7,528 nucleotides of DNA from Alphaproteobacteria bacterium (GTDB lineage: Bacteria > Pseudomonadota > Alphaproteobacteria > Rhodobacterales > Rhodobacteraceae), in contig JAUIBJ010000148.1 of assembly GCA_030428025.1 (NCBI GenBank), positions 1 to 7,528 on the forward strand, written 5' to 3'. Numbering within the stretch: position 1 is the first letter of the stretch; each line of letters starts with the position of its first letter. Shown piece by piece: positions 1-6,350 of the stretch. Under the pieces are notes generated by a model. It had not been told where the DNA came from and searched no databases. It saw only the letters and a list, made by a program, of their open reading frames with translations. A program made the position numbers and the translations under genes.

Positions 1-228
1 TCGGCTCTGGCCGGCGGCCTTCAGGCCGGGGCCGACGGGCCCTCGCGCGAAATGGCCGAGGACATGGGCAACAACATAATCGACCTCACGCCCGAGCAGG
101 TGGCCGAGTGGAAGGAAGCCGCGAGCGGCGCCGAGGCGCGATGGGTTTCGGAGATGAACGAGAAAGGGTTCGACGGTCAGGCGCTGGTCGATCAGGCGAA
201 GTCGCTGATCGAAAAGCACACCGACTGA
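1..228 (+). CDS. dctP: TRAP transporter periplasmic substrate-binding protein, C-terminal fragment
   Basis: The first frame is open from the window edge to a TGA at 226-228 and gives the last 75 residues of a protein whose 5' part lies outside the window. The fragment contains a stretch DLTPEQVAEWKEAA followed by amphipathic helix-forming sequence (WVSEMNEKGFDGQALVDQAK) and ends in EKHTD. This is how DctP-family extracytoplasmic binding proteins usually end: the C-terminal helices often carry a 'sp.e..w...' segment. The identification rests mainly on context, because the small and large TRAP membrane subunits follow at once on the same strand in the usual P-Q-M order. The full protein would be secreted to the periplasm, bind the substrate and deliver it to DctQM. 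The ligand cannot be told from this fragment. The symbol is the generic family name and does not imply C4-dicarboxylate specificity. Confidence 0.85.
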   Translation, partial: SALAGGLQAGADGPSREMAEDMGNNIIDLTPEQVAEWKEAASGAEARWVSEMNEKGFDGQALVDQAKSLIEKHTD

Positions 229-239
229 TGCGACAATGT

Positions 240-268
240 GCCGGCGCCGGGGTCGCCCCGGCGCCGGC
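240..268 (+). promoter_or_regulatory. Strong GC hairpin in the dctP-dctQ gap
   Basis: A perfect 13-bp inverted repeat lies here: left arm GCCGGCGCCGGGG (240-252), loop TCG (253-255), right arm CCCCGGCGCCGGC (256-268). A few flanking bases could extend the stem. It begins 12 nt after the dctP stop and ends 24 nt before the preferred dctQ start. No T-tract follows, so it is not a canonical intrinsic terminator. In binding-protein-dependent transporters, a hairpin after the binding-protein gene commonly protects the upstream mRNA end and lowers downstream expression, giving an excess of binding protein over membrane subunits. That role is inferred here. The structure also argues against starting dctQ at the upstream ATG at 236, which would put the hairpin inside the coding region. 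Confidence 0.75.
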
Positions 269-292
269 GCGTGCCCGGGGGCGGTAATTCGC

Positions 293-877
293 ATGCAAAG
301 ACTGTTCATGGCCCTGGCCCGCCTCATGGCGGTGATCGGCGGCGCCGTGCTGACGGCCGTGATTCTGGTGACCTGCGTGTCGGTGGCGGGGCGCGTGCTG
401 AACACGGTTCTGCATGGCGCGCTGGCGCAATCGATGATACCGGGGCTGGCCGACCGGCTGATCGAGATGGGTGTGGGCCCGCTTCTGGGCGATTTCGAAC
501 TGGTCGAGGCCGGGGTGGCCTTCGCCGTCTTCGCCTTCCTGCCGCTCTGTCAGATCACCGGCGGGCATGCCAGCGTGGACATTTTCACATCGAAACTGCC
601 GCGCGGGGCCAACCGGGCGATTCAGCTTGTCATCGATTGGGTCTTTGCCGCCGTGCTGATCCTGGTCGCGATGCAGCTTTTTCAGGGGATGCTGGAAAAG
701 CTGCGCTATAACGAGACCACCTTCATGCTTCAGTTCCCGGTCTGGTGGTCCTATGCGGCCAGCCTTTTCGCCGCCGCCATGGCGGCGCTAGTCGGCCTCT
801 ACGTGGCCGTCGCGCGGGTGGTCGAGACCGTCAGCGGCAGGGTGATCCTGCACGGCCATGAAGGGGCGGACGCGTGA
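293..877 (+). CDS. dctQ: TRAP transporter small permease subunit (DctQ family)
   Basis: The predicted protein has 194 residues, a normal size for a DctQ subunit. It has four hydrophobic segments at about residues 12-33, 68-89, 111-131 and 152-176. The family signature is present: acidic residues before the second helix (E69, E72), FLPL at 82-85, and GGHASVD at 90-96, matching the conserved G-H-x-x-V-D pattern. DctQ is the small inner-membrane subunit that pairs with DctM and scaffolds the sodium-coupled transport unit. I chose the ATG at 293 because it has a G-rich Shine-Dalgarno-like stretch (about 277-284) and leads directly into the first membrane helix. The frame stays open to an ATG at 236, but that adds a 19-residue Arg/Gly/Pro-rich extension encoded by the hairpin. 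The ATG at 308 is a possible shorter start. The stop overlaps the dctM start by 4 nt, so translation is probably coupled. Confidence 0.93.
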   Translation: MQRLFMALARLMAVIGGAVLTAVILVTCVSVAGRVLNTVLHGALAQSMIPGLADRLIEMGVGPLLGDFELVEAGVAFAVFAFLPLCQITGGHASVDIFTSKLPRGANRAIQLVIDWVFAAVLILVAMQLFQGMLEKLRYNETTFMLQFPVWWSYAASLFAAAMAALVGLYVAVARVVETVSGRVILHGHEGADA

Positions 878-2379
878 GCAGTCTCGAAATCGGCCTCGCC
901 TCCTTCCCGGTTCTGATGGGGCTGATCTTTCTGCGGGTGCCCATCGGGCTCGCGATGTTCGTGGTGGCCTTCGGCGGGCTCTATTTCGTTACCGACGGGG
1001 CGACCGTGGCGCTGTCGCGGCTCAAGCACGAAACCTATTCGACCTTTTCCAGCTATTCCCTGTCGATCGTTCCAATGTTCCTGCTGATGGGCCATTTTGC
1101 CACGCTGGGCGGCATGTCGACCGCCCTGTTCAAGGCCGCCGAGGCGTTTCTGGGCCACCGCAAGGGGGGCGTGGCCATGGCCTCGGTCGGGGCCTGTGCC
1201 GGCTTCGGGGCGATCTGCGGCTCGTCGCTGGCCACCGCCGCCACAATGAGTCAGGTCGCCCTGCCGGAACTGCGCCGCTATGGTTATTCCGGCGGCTTTT
1301 CCACTGCCACGCTCGCGGCGGGCGGCACGCTGGGCATTCTCATCCCGCCCTCGGTGATCCTTGTGATCTACGCCATCCTGACCGAGCAGAACATCGCCAA
1401 GCTGTTCCTCTCGGCCTTCATCCCCGGCATCCTCGCGGCCGTCGGCTACATGATCACCATCGCGATCTATGTGCGGCTCAACCCCGCCTCGGCCGGGTTG
1501 CGCGAGGCTATTCCGATGGCTGCACGGTTTCGCGCGCTGGTGGATGTCTGGCCGGTGCTGCTGGTCTTTCTGCTGGTGGTGGGGGGCATCTATCTGGGCT
1601 GGTTCACACCGACGGAGGGCGCGGCGGTGGGCGCCGCCGGAACCGGGGTGATCGCGCTGATCAACGGAGGCCTCACCCGCAAGACGTTGGTGCAGAGTTT
1701 TCACGCCACCGCACGCAACACCGCGATGATCTTCTTCATCGTGCTGGGCGCGGCCTTCTACAATGGTTTCCTGGCACTGACCCAGGTGCCACAGGAGCTG
1801 TCACAATGGGTTGTAAGCCAGGGGATGAGCCCCTTTGCGGTGCTGGCCTGCATCCTTGTCCTCTATCTGGTGTTCGGCTGCCTGATGGACAGCCTGTCGA
1901 TGATCCTGCTGACGATCCCGATCTTCTTTCCGATCATCTCGGAGCTGGATTTCGGGCTGGTGTCGCTGGCGGCGATGCAGGCCGACGCGGCGCGCGAGGT
2001 CCTGGCCGCGGGCGTGCCCGACGGGATGGGTGCCGAGATGCTGGAGGGCATCCGGGCGGCCATCGCCGGCGGGATTGAACTGACCCGCGAGCAGATGGAT
2101 GCGCTGGGGATCCGGGTGACAGCGATCATGGCCAACCGTATCGAGGCGGAGGAGGTGGCGATCTGGTTCGGCATACTCGTTCTGATCGTGGTCGAGGTGG
2201 GGCTGATCACGCCGCCGGTGGGAATGAACCTCTTCGTGATCAACTCGATGGACCCCAAGACGCGTATGATCGAAACCTACAAGGCGGTGATGCCTTTCGT
2301 GGCCTCCGACATCGTGCGGGTCGTGATACTGGTGGCCTTTCCGGGGATCACGCTGTTCCTGCTGCGCTGGCTGCATTAG
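874..2379 (+). CDS. dctM: TRAP transporter large permease subunit (DctM family) with an internal insertion
   Basis: This is the 501-residue ion-coupled transport subunit of the TRAP system, an inner-membrane elevator-type protein. Both halves of its internal repeat are visible. In the first, CGSSLATAATMSQVALPELRRYGYS (115-139) is followed by AAGGTLGILIPPS (148-160). In the second, FGCLMDSLSMILLTIPIFFPI (334-354) is followed by EVGLITPPVGMNLFVI (441-456). The start is GTG at 874, overlapping the dctQ stop as GTGA; the G-rich stretch at 863-869 can serve as ribosome binding site. Most DctM proteins have about 420-440 residues. The excess lies in a stretch of roughly residues 361-426, where the family normally has a short loop. 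The reading frame and codon bias run smoothly through it, so this is a real insertion, not a frameshift. Substrate unknown. Confidence 0.96.
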   Translation: MSSLEIGLASFPVLMGLIFLRVPIGLAMFVVAFGGLYFVTDGATVALSRLKHETYSTFSSYSLSIVPMFLLMGHFATLGGMSTALFKAAEAFLGHRKGGVAMASVGACAGFGAICGSSLATAATMSQVALPELRRYGYSGGFSTATLAAGGTLGILIPPSVILVIYAILTEQNIAKLFLSAFIPGILAAVGYMITIAIYVRLNPASAGLREAIPMAARFRALVDVWPVLLVFLLVVGGIYLGWFTPTEGAAVGAAGTGVIALINGGLTRKTLVQSFHATARNTAMIFFIVLGAAFYNGFLALTQVPQELSQWVVSQGMSPFAVLACILVLYLVFGCLMDSLSMILLTIPIFFPIISELDFGLVSLAAMQADAAREVLAAGVPDGMGAEMLEGIRAAIAGGIELTREQMDALGIRVTAIMANRIEAEEVAIWFGILVLIVVEVGLITPPVGMNLFVINSMDPKTRMIETYKAVMPFVASDIVRVVILVAFPGITLFLLRWLH

Positions 2380-2405
2380 GGCGCGGCGCTTTTCGGGGAA
2401 CGGGG

Positions 2406-2431
2406 GGTGGTGCGCTGAAGCGCACCCTACG
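2406..2431. repeat. Palindromic repeat element, copy 1 (after dctM)
   Basis: This 26-bp sequence is identical to the one at 3504-3529. Its core is a 7-bp stem with a four-base loop, GGTGCGC-TGAA-GCGCACC (2409-2426), followed by CTACG. A shared GGAACG precedes both copies, with a small length difference between it and the repeat. It lies 26 nt after the dctM stop. The shape is that of a REP-like extragenic palindrome. It may act as an mRNA 3'-end stabiliser or weak terminator for the TRAP operon, but there is no T-tract. I recall similar GTAGGGTGCGC palindromes being common between genes in Rhodobacterales; this was not checked here. Confidence 0.8.
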
Positions 2432-2443
2432 AGGCCCCTTGGA

Positions 2444-2457
2444 TTGACTTGCATCAA
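2444..2457 (+). promoter_or_regulatory. FNR/FnrL/Dnr-type operator upstream of the TDT channel
   Basis: TTGACTTGCATCAA is a near-perfect inverted repeat. Its half-sites are TTGAC and ATCAA (TTGAT on the other strand), separated by four bases. This matches the FNR/CRP-superfamily consensus TTGAT-N4-ATCAA at 9 of 10 defined positions. In alphaproteobacteria such boxes are bound by FnrL (oxygen-sensing) or Dnr/NnrR (NO-sensing) regulators. The box centre (2450.5) lies 78.5 nt before the ATG at 2529. If it works as a class II activation site centred at -41.5, transcription would start near 2492 and leave a leader of about 37 nt. No convincing -10 element is visible, with AT-richer sequence only around 2480-2491. 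Activation rather than repression is therefore inferred. Confidence 0.72.
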
Positions 2458-2528
2458 CGCGGGCCAAAGGTGACCGTGCAAATCACCTATTCGAAACGGA
2501 TCAAACCAAGCGCGGTATCGGAGGCGCC

Positions 2529-3497
2529 ATGACCCACGCGGACATCACCGAAAGCAGGCTCGCCCATTTTCCGGTCACCTTTTTCGCTACTGTGATGGGT
2601 ATGGCGGGGCTGACCCTGGCCCTGCACGCGGCGGAGATGGCGCTGGGACTGGCGGTGGCGCTGTCGGGCGCGGTCTATGCCGTTACCGTGGCGCTCTTCG
2701 CGATCATCGGTGCCGTCTATCTGGCCAAGGCACTGCGCCATCCGGCCGAGGTGGCGGCGGAATGGCGACACCCCGTGAAGCTGGCCTTCTTTCCGGCGAT
2801 CTCGATCTCGCTTCTGCTGCTGGCCACGGCGGGACTGCCGCACCTGCCGGGCCTGTCCCGACCGCTCTGGCTTCTGGGCGCGGGCGTGCAGGCGGTGCTG
2901 ACCGTCGCGGTCATCACGGGCTGGATCGGCACGCGCGCCTTCGAGCACGGGCAGCTCTCGCCGGCATGGTTCATTCCTGCGGTGGGCAATGTGGTGGCGC
3001 CGATCGGGGGCGCGCAGCTGGGTTTTGTCGATCTGAGCTGGTATTTCATGTCGGTCGGGTTGATCTTCTGGCTGGTGCTGCTGACGCTGGTGTTCAACCG
3101 GCTGGTGTTTCACGACCCCATGCCCGGGCGGCTGCAGCCGACGCTGGTGATCCTGATCGCGCCGCCTGCGGTGGGCTTTTCGGCCTGGCTGGCCCTGGTG
3201 GGCGAGGTGGGGCCGGCGGGGCATATCCTGCTCAACAGCGCCTATTTCTTCACCTTGATCGTGGCGGTGCAGATGCCGCGCATAATTCGGCTGCCCTTCG
3301 CCATGTCCTTCTGGGCGCTGAGCTTTCCCTTCGCGGCGGTGACGATCGCCAGTTTCGCCTATGCGCAGGTTGCGGGCTCGGCCGCGCACCGGCTGATCGG
3401 GGCCGGGCTGCTGGCGGTGCTGGTGGTGATCATCGCGGCGCTGGTCCTGCGCACCGGGCAGGCGATGGCGCGGGGCGAGATCTGCCGGCCGGAATAG
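2529..3497 (+). CDS. TDT / SLAC1-family (TehA-like) anion or C4-dicarboxylate channel
   Basis: The 322-residue protein is almost entirely hydrophobic, consistent with the ten-helix fold of the tellurite-resistance/dicarboxylate transporter (TDT) family, which includes TehA, Mae1, Ssu1 and plant SLAC1. Visible hallmarks are FPVTFFATVMGMAGL at 14-28 in the first helix, the conserved PAWFIPAVGNVVAPIGG at 145-161, PTLVILIAPPAVGF at 204-217, and FWALSFPFA at 261-269. I cannot reliably place the gating phenylalanine known from Haemophilus TehA. The start is supported by GGAGG at 2520-2524, four bases before the ATG. Family members move anions, C4-dicarboxylates, malate or sulfite; the substrate here is unknown and tellurite resistance should not be assumed. 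The gene stands alone, with its own FNR-type box upstream and a palindromic repeat just after its stop, so it looks monocistronic and controlled by oxygen or nitric oxide. Confidence 0.88.
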   Translation: MTHADITESRLAHFPVTFFATVMGMAGLTLALHAAEMALGLAVALSGAVYAVTVALFAIIGAVYLAKALRHPAEVAAEWRHPVKLAFFPAISISLLLLATAGLPHLPGLSRPLWLLGAGVQAVLTVAVITGWIGTRAFEHGQLSPAWFIPAVGNVVAPIGGAQLGFVDLSWYFMSVGLIFWLVLLTLVFNRLVFHDPMPGRLQPTLVILIAPPAVGFSAWLALVGEVGPAGHILLNSAYFFTLIVAVQMPRIIRLPFAMSFWALSFPFAAVTIASFAYAQVAGSAAHRLIGAGLLAVLVVIIAALVLRTGQAMARGEICRPE

Positions 3498-3503
3498 GAA
3501 CGT

Positions 3504-3529
3504 GGTGGTGCGCTGAAGCGCACCCTACG
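3504..3529. repeat. Palindromic repeat element, copy 2 (convergent gap)
   Basis: This is an exact second copy of the 26-bp element at 2406-2431, with the same orientation and the stem-loop GGTGCGC-TGAA-GCGCACC at 3507-3524. It starts 6 nt after the stop of the TDT channel gene. It occupies much of the 60-bp gap between that gene and the convergent phosphotransferase gene, a position where one hairpin could serve as a 3'-end structure for transcripts from both sides. No T-tract is present on either side, so efficient intrinsic termination is doubtful. Confidence 0.8.
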
Positions 3530-3557
3530 GCGCCGGCGACGGCCCTGAGCGTGCGGC

Positions 3558-4580
3558 TCAACGCGCGGTTGCCTCCAGCCCCGCGCGGGCGAATTGCGGC
3601 ACGTAGGCCCCCAGTTTCAGCCCACGTTCCGGGTCGGATGCATTGCCGTCGAGCGCGCGTTTCTTCACCCCTTGCAGGATCGCCGCCATGCGGAAGAAGC
3701 AGAAGGCGAGGTAGAAGTTGAAATCGCCGATGCCGGAGAGGTCGCGCCGGGTGCAATATGTGTCGATGAAGCGCTGATCGGACCAGAGGCCGAGAGCCGC
3801 GCGGTCGATCCCGGCCAGCCCGCGCCCCTCGGCCGTGGCGGGCATCGACCATTGCATGATCACGGCGGCAAGATCGGCATAGGGGTGACCGATGGTCGAC
3901 AGTTCCCAGTCGAGCACGGCGAGGATCCGGGCCCGGCCGGGGGCGAAAAGCAGGTTGTCGAGCCGGTAGTCGCCGTGCACCAGCCGGCGCTGGCCATCAT
4001 CCTCTGGCATGTTGGCCTGCAACCAGCCGATCAGCGCCTCCATATCCGGCAGATCCTCGGTCTGGGTGGCGTGATACTGTTTGGTCCAGCGGTCGGTCTG
4101 GCGCTGGCAGTAATGACCGGTCGGCCCGAAATCACTCAGGCCCACGGCGTCGAGATCGACCTCGTGGATCGCGGCAAGCACGCGGTTCATCTCGTCGATG
4201 ATGGCGTCGCGCGTCTTGGGCGTCTCTCCGGGCAGGCTGGGCTGGTCGAAGCTGCGGCCCTCGACATGCGCCATGATGTAGAAGGCCGAGCCGATCACCC
4301 CGTCATCCTCGCAAAGCGCGTGCATCTTCGCCACGGGCACATCCGTTTCCGCCAGCGCATTCTGTACCCGGTATTCGCGATCGACCGCATGGGCGGATCT
4401 GAGCAGCACCCCGGGCGGCTTGCGGCGCAGAACGTAAGGGCCGCCGGGCGTGTCGAGCCGGTAGGTGGGGTTCGACTGGCCGCCGGAGAACTTGGTTGCG
4501 GCGACTGGCCCGGTGAAGCCGGGAATGTGGTTTTTCGCCCAGGTTTCGACCGCGGTTTCGTCGAAGGTCAGTCCGCTCAT
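3558..4580 (-). CDS. APH-fold phosphotransferase, ACAD10/11-like
   Basis: The 340-residue cytoplasmic protein has the aminoglycoside-phosphotransferase (kinase-like) fold. In order it shows the nucleotide-binding loop FSGGQSNPTY (31-40), the strand with the ATP-contacting lysine LRRKPPG (51-57), the hinge region YIMAHVEG (101-108), the catalytic loop HGDYRLDN (202-209, with D204 as base), and the metal-binding motif LDWE (223-226). This set matches the 'phosphotransferase family' related to the kinase domains of mammalian ACAD10/ACAD11 and bacterial LvaA, not drug-resistance enzymes. Those relatives phosphorylate 4-hydroxyacyl-CoAs so that the hydroxyl can later be eliminated. The start ATG overlaps the stop of the upstream acyl-CoA synthetase gene as ATGA, and an AGGG ribosome-binding site lies inside the end of that gene. 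The frame extends further upstream, but that part lies within the synthetase gene and shows no family resemblance. The hydroxyacyl-CoA substrate is inferred from family and neighbour. Confidence 0.92.
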   Translation of the reverse strand: MSGLTFDETAVETWAKNHIPGFTGPVAATKFSGGQSNPTYRLDTPGGPYVLRRKPPGVLLRSAHAVDREYRVQNALAETDVPVAKMHALCEDDGVIGSAFYIMAHVEGRSFDQPSLPGETPKTRDAIIDEMNRVLAAIHEVDLDAVGLSDFGPTGHYCQRQTDRWTKQYHATQTEDLPDMEALIGWLQANMPEDDGQRRLVHGDYRLDNLLFAPGRARILAVLDWELSTIGHPYADLAAVIMQWSMPATAEGRGLAGIDRAALGLWSDQRFIDTYCTRRDLSGIGDFNFYLAFCFFRMAAILQGVKKRALDGNASDPERGLKLGAYVPQFARAGLEATAR

Positions 4581-6220
4581 GCGGAGCCCTCGCGGAACTC
4601 GGGCAGGACGTAATCCGCGAATTGCTTGCGCAGGGTCAGTTTCGATACCTTGCCGGTTGCCGTCAGCGGCAATTCGTCGACGAAGACGATATCGTCGGGC
4701 AACTGCCACTTGGCGAAATGATCCGCCATGAAGCCGTGGATGTCTTCCAGCGTCGGGCGCGCCTCGCCCGCGGGCACCGCCACCAGAACCGGGCGTTCAT
4801 CCCATTTGGGGTGCGGGACGGCGATCACCGCGCAGGCCCTGATGCCGGGATGGGCTGTGGCGTGGTTTTCAAGGTCGATGGAACTGATCCACTCGCCCCC
4901 GGATTTCACCAGATCCTTGGACCGGTCGCGGATGATCAGCCGGCCATCCGGTCCCACGGTGGCCACGTCGCCGGTGCCGAACCAGCCCTCGGCATCGAAG
5001 GCGGCCGCGGTCGCCGTATCGTTCCCGTAATAGGCGGAAACCACGGTGTTGCCGCGCACGTAAAGCTCGCCGGTCGTTTCGCCGTCATGCGGCAGCACGG
5101 TTCCGTCATCGTCGACGATCTTGAACTCGACTCCGAAGAGACGGCGGCCCGCGCCCATTTTGGCATCGACCTGCTCGTCAAAGGTGGCGTCCTTCAGCGC
5201 GGCGGGCAAAAGGCCGCGGGTGCCGATCGGGCTCATCTCGGTCATGCCCCAGGCCTGGTTGACCTTGATCCCCATCTCCTCGAAGGCCGCGATCATCGCC
5301 CGCGGCGCGGCCGCCCCGCCGACGACCAGATCCTCGAACCCCGCGGGGGGGGCGCCGCGCTTTTCGATCTCGGCCTGAAGCCCTGCCCAGACGGTGGGCA
5401 CGCCCCAGGCGGTGTAGACCTGCTCGGTCTGCATCAGGTCGTAAAGGCTTGCGCCGTCCAGATGCCGGCCCGGCATCACCATCGTCATTCCCGCCAGCGG
5501 TGCGGTATAGGGCATGCCCCAGGCGTTGACGTGGAAGAGCGGCACCACGGGCAGGGCGTGGCGCCCGACGGCCAGGCTTTGCGGGTGACCCGCCACCACC
5601 ATCAGCGCGTGCAGCACCGTGGAGCGGTGGGAATAGAGCGCGCCCTTTGGGTGGCCGGTGGTGCCGGAGGTATAGCAGAGGCCCGCCGCTGTCTCCTCGG
5701 GGAATTCGGGCCAGTCAATGGCCTCGGGCTCATCGGCCAGCAGATCCTCGTAGCAGAGCGCGTCAATCGCCGTGTCGGGCATATGGGTCCGGTCGGTCAT
5801 CACGACCACTTGCAGCCCCACGGGCAGGTCGTCCCGCAGCGCCTCGACCAGCCCGATCAGGCTGAGATCGACAAAGAGCGCCCGGTCGCCCGCGTGGTCG
5901 AGGATATAGCGCATCTGCTCGGCCGGCAGGCGCGGATTTACCGTGTGGCAGACCGCGCCGATGCCCGAGACGCCATAATAGAGCTCGAAATGTCGGTAGC
6001 CGTTCCAGGCCAGCGTGGCGACCCGGTCGCCCACGCCCAGGCCCAGCCCGCGCAGCGCATGGGCCAGCCGGGCCACACGGGCCAGCGTTTCGGGATAGGT
6101 GGTGCGGTGCAGATCGCCTTCGTCTCGCACCGAGATGAGGCCCTGATCGGGGAACGCCTCTGCCGCGAAGGTGAGGATGTCGATGATCCTCAGGTCACGG
6201 TGCATCATCAAGCCTTGCAT
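4577..6220 (-). CDS. AMP-forming acyl-CoA synthetase (FadD/AlkK/DmdB-like)
   Basis: The 547-residue enzyme belongs to the ANL adenylating superfamily and should convert a carboxylic acid, ATP and CoA to acyl-CoA via an acyl-AMP. Its motifs are complete: YTSGTTGHPKG (183-193, ATP phosphate loop), QAWGMTEMSP (322-331), the TGD of GWFGTGD (412-418), RDRSKDLVKSGGEWIS (431-446, hinge and C-domain), and ATGK (521-524) with K524 as the expected adenylation lysine. KSGGEWISSIDLE and the MQGLMM start resemble the medium/long-chain AlkK group, which also includes the roseobacter methylmercaptopropionate-CoA ligase DmdB, so the acid cannot be assigned from sequence alone. I chose the ATG at 6218-6220 because AGGAAGG lies seven bases upstream and the protein aligns from there. 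The frame stays open 71 codons further, into the rpe gene, which is not credible. It is the first gene of a two-gene operon with the phosphotransferase. Confidence 0.95.
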   Translation of the reverse strand: MQGLMMHRDLRIIDILTFAAEAFPDQGLISVRDEGDLHRTTYPETLARVARLAHALRGLGLGVGDRVATLAWNGYRHFELYYGVSGIGAVCHTVNPRLPAEQMRYILDHAGDRALFVDLSLIGLVEALRDDLPVGLQVVVMTDRTHMPDTAIDALCYEDLLADEPEAIDWPEFPEETAAGLCYTSGTTGHPKGALYSHRSTVLHALMVVAGHPQSLAVGRHALPVVPLFHVNAWGMPYTAPLAGMTMVMPGRHLDGASLYDLMQTEQVYTAWGVPTVWAGLQAEIEKRGAPPAGFEDLVVGGAAAPRAMIAAFEEMGIKVNQAWGMTEMSPIGTRGLLPAALKDATFDEQVDAKMGAGRRLFGVEFKIVDDDGTVLPHDGETTGELYVRGNTVVSAYYGNDTATAAAFDAEGWFGTGDVATVGPDGRLIIRDRSKDLVKSGGEWISSIDLENHATAHPGIRACAVIAVPHPKWDERPVLVAVPAGEARPTLEDIHGFMADHFAKWQLPDDIVFVDELPLTATGKVSKLTLRKQFADYVLPEFREGSA

Positions 6221-6293
6221 GGGTGGGCCTTCCTGGTTGTCGCCGATGCGCAGACGGTGGCACAAAGGCGGGGAGGGATCAATCTGCATGGGC

Positions 6294-6322
6294 TTGACCC
6301 GGGCCGGGGGGCGCCCTACGCG
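6294..6322 (+). promoter_or_regulatory. Possible rpe promoter
   Basis: The 130-bp divergent gap (6221-6350) must hold promoters for rpe and, on the other strand, for the acyl-CoA synthetase. The only recognisable element is TTGACC at 6294-6299, a good sigma70-type -35. It is followed at 16-17 nt spacing by a weak -10 (TACGCG/ACGCGT, 6316-6322). No clear -35/-10 pair was found for the opposite direction. Confidence 0.28.
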
Positions 6323-6350
6323 TCTGATCACGTCAGCAAGGAGTCCGCAG

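Noticed and set aside
236..292. Upstream ATG extension of dctQ
   Set aside because: It adds an Arg/Gly/Pro-rich stretch encoded by the intergenic hairpin, lacks a ribosome binding site and does not fit the DctQ N-terminus.
799..1704. 301-codon open frame on the - strand, opposite dctQ/dctM
   Set aside because: The product is His/Arg/Gln/Gly-rich with no domain, and the opposite strand carries conserved TRAP motifs throughout. It is a GC-driven shadow.
858..2078. Alternative + strand frame over dctM starting at ATG 858
   Set aside because: The product is Gly/Arg-rich without membrane helices, while the frame starting at GTG 874 gives a complete DctM.
2487..3389. 300-codon open frame on the - strand, opposite the TDT channel
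   Set aside because: Same kind of composition shadow; the + strand encodes a continuous membrane protein with family motifs.
3558..4580. Aminoglycoside resistance gene
   Set aside because: The APH fold is present, but the motif context and the coupling to an acyl-CoA synthetase fit the ACAD10/11-like kinase family, not drug-modifying enzymes.
6308..6320. Possible third copy of the palindromic repeat (GCGCCCTACG upstream of rpe)
   Set aside because: Only the last few bases resemble the repeat; the stem-loop core is missing.
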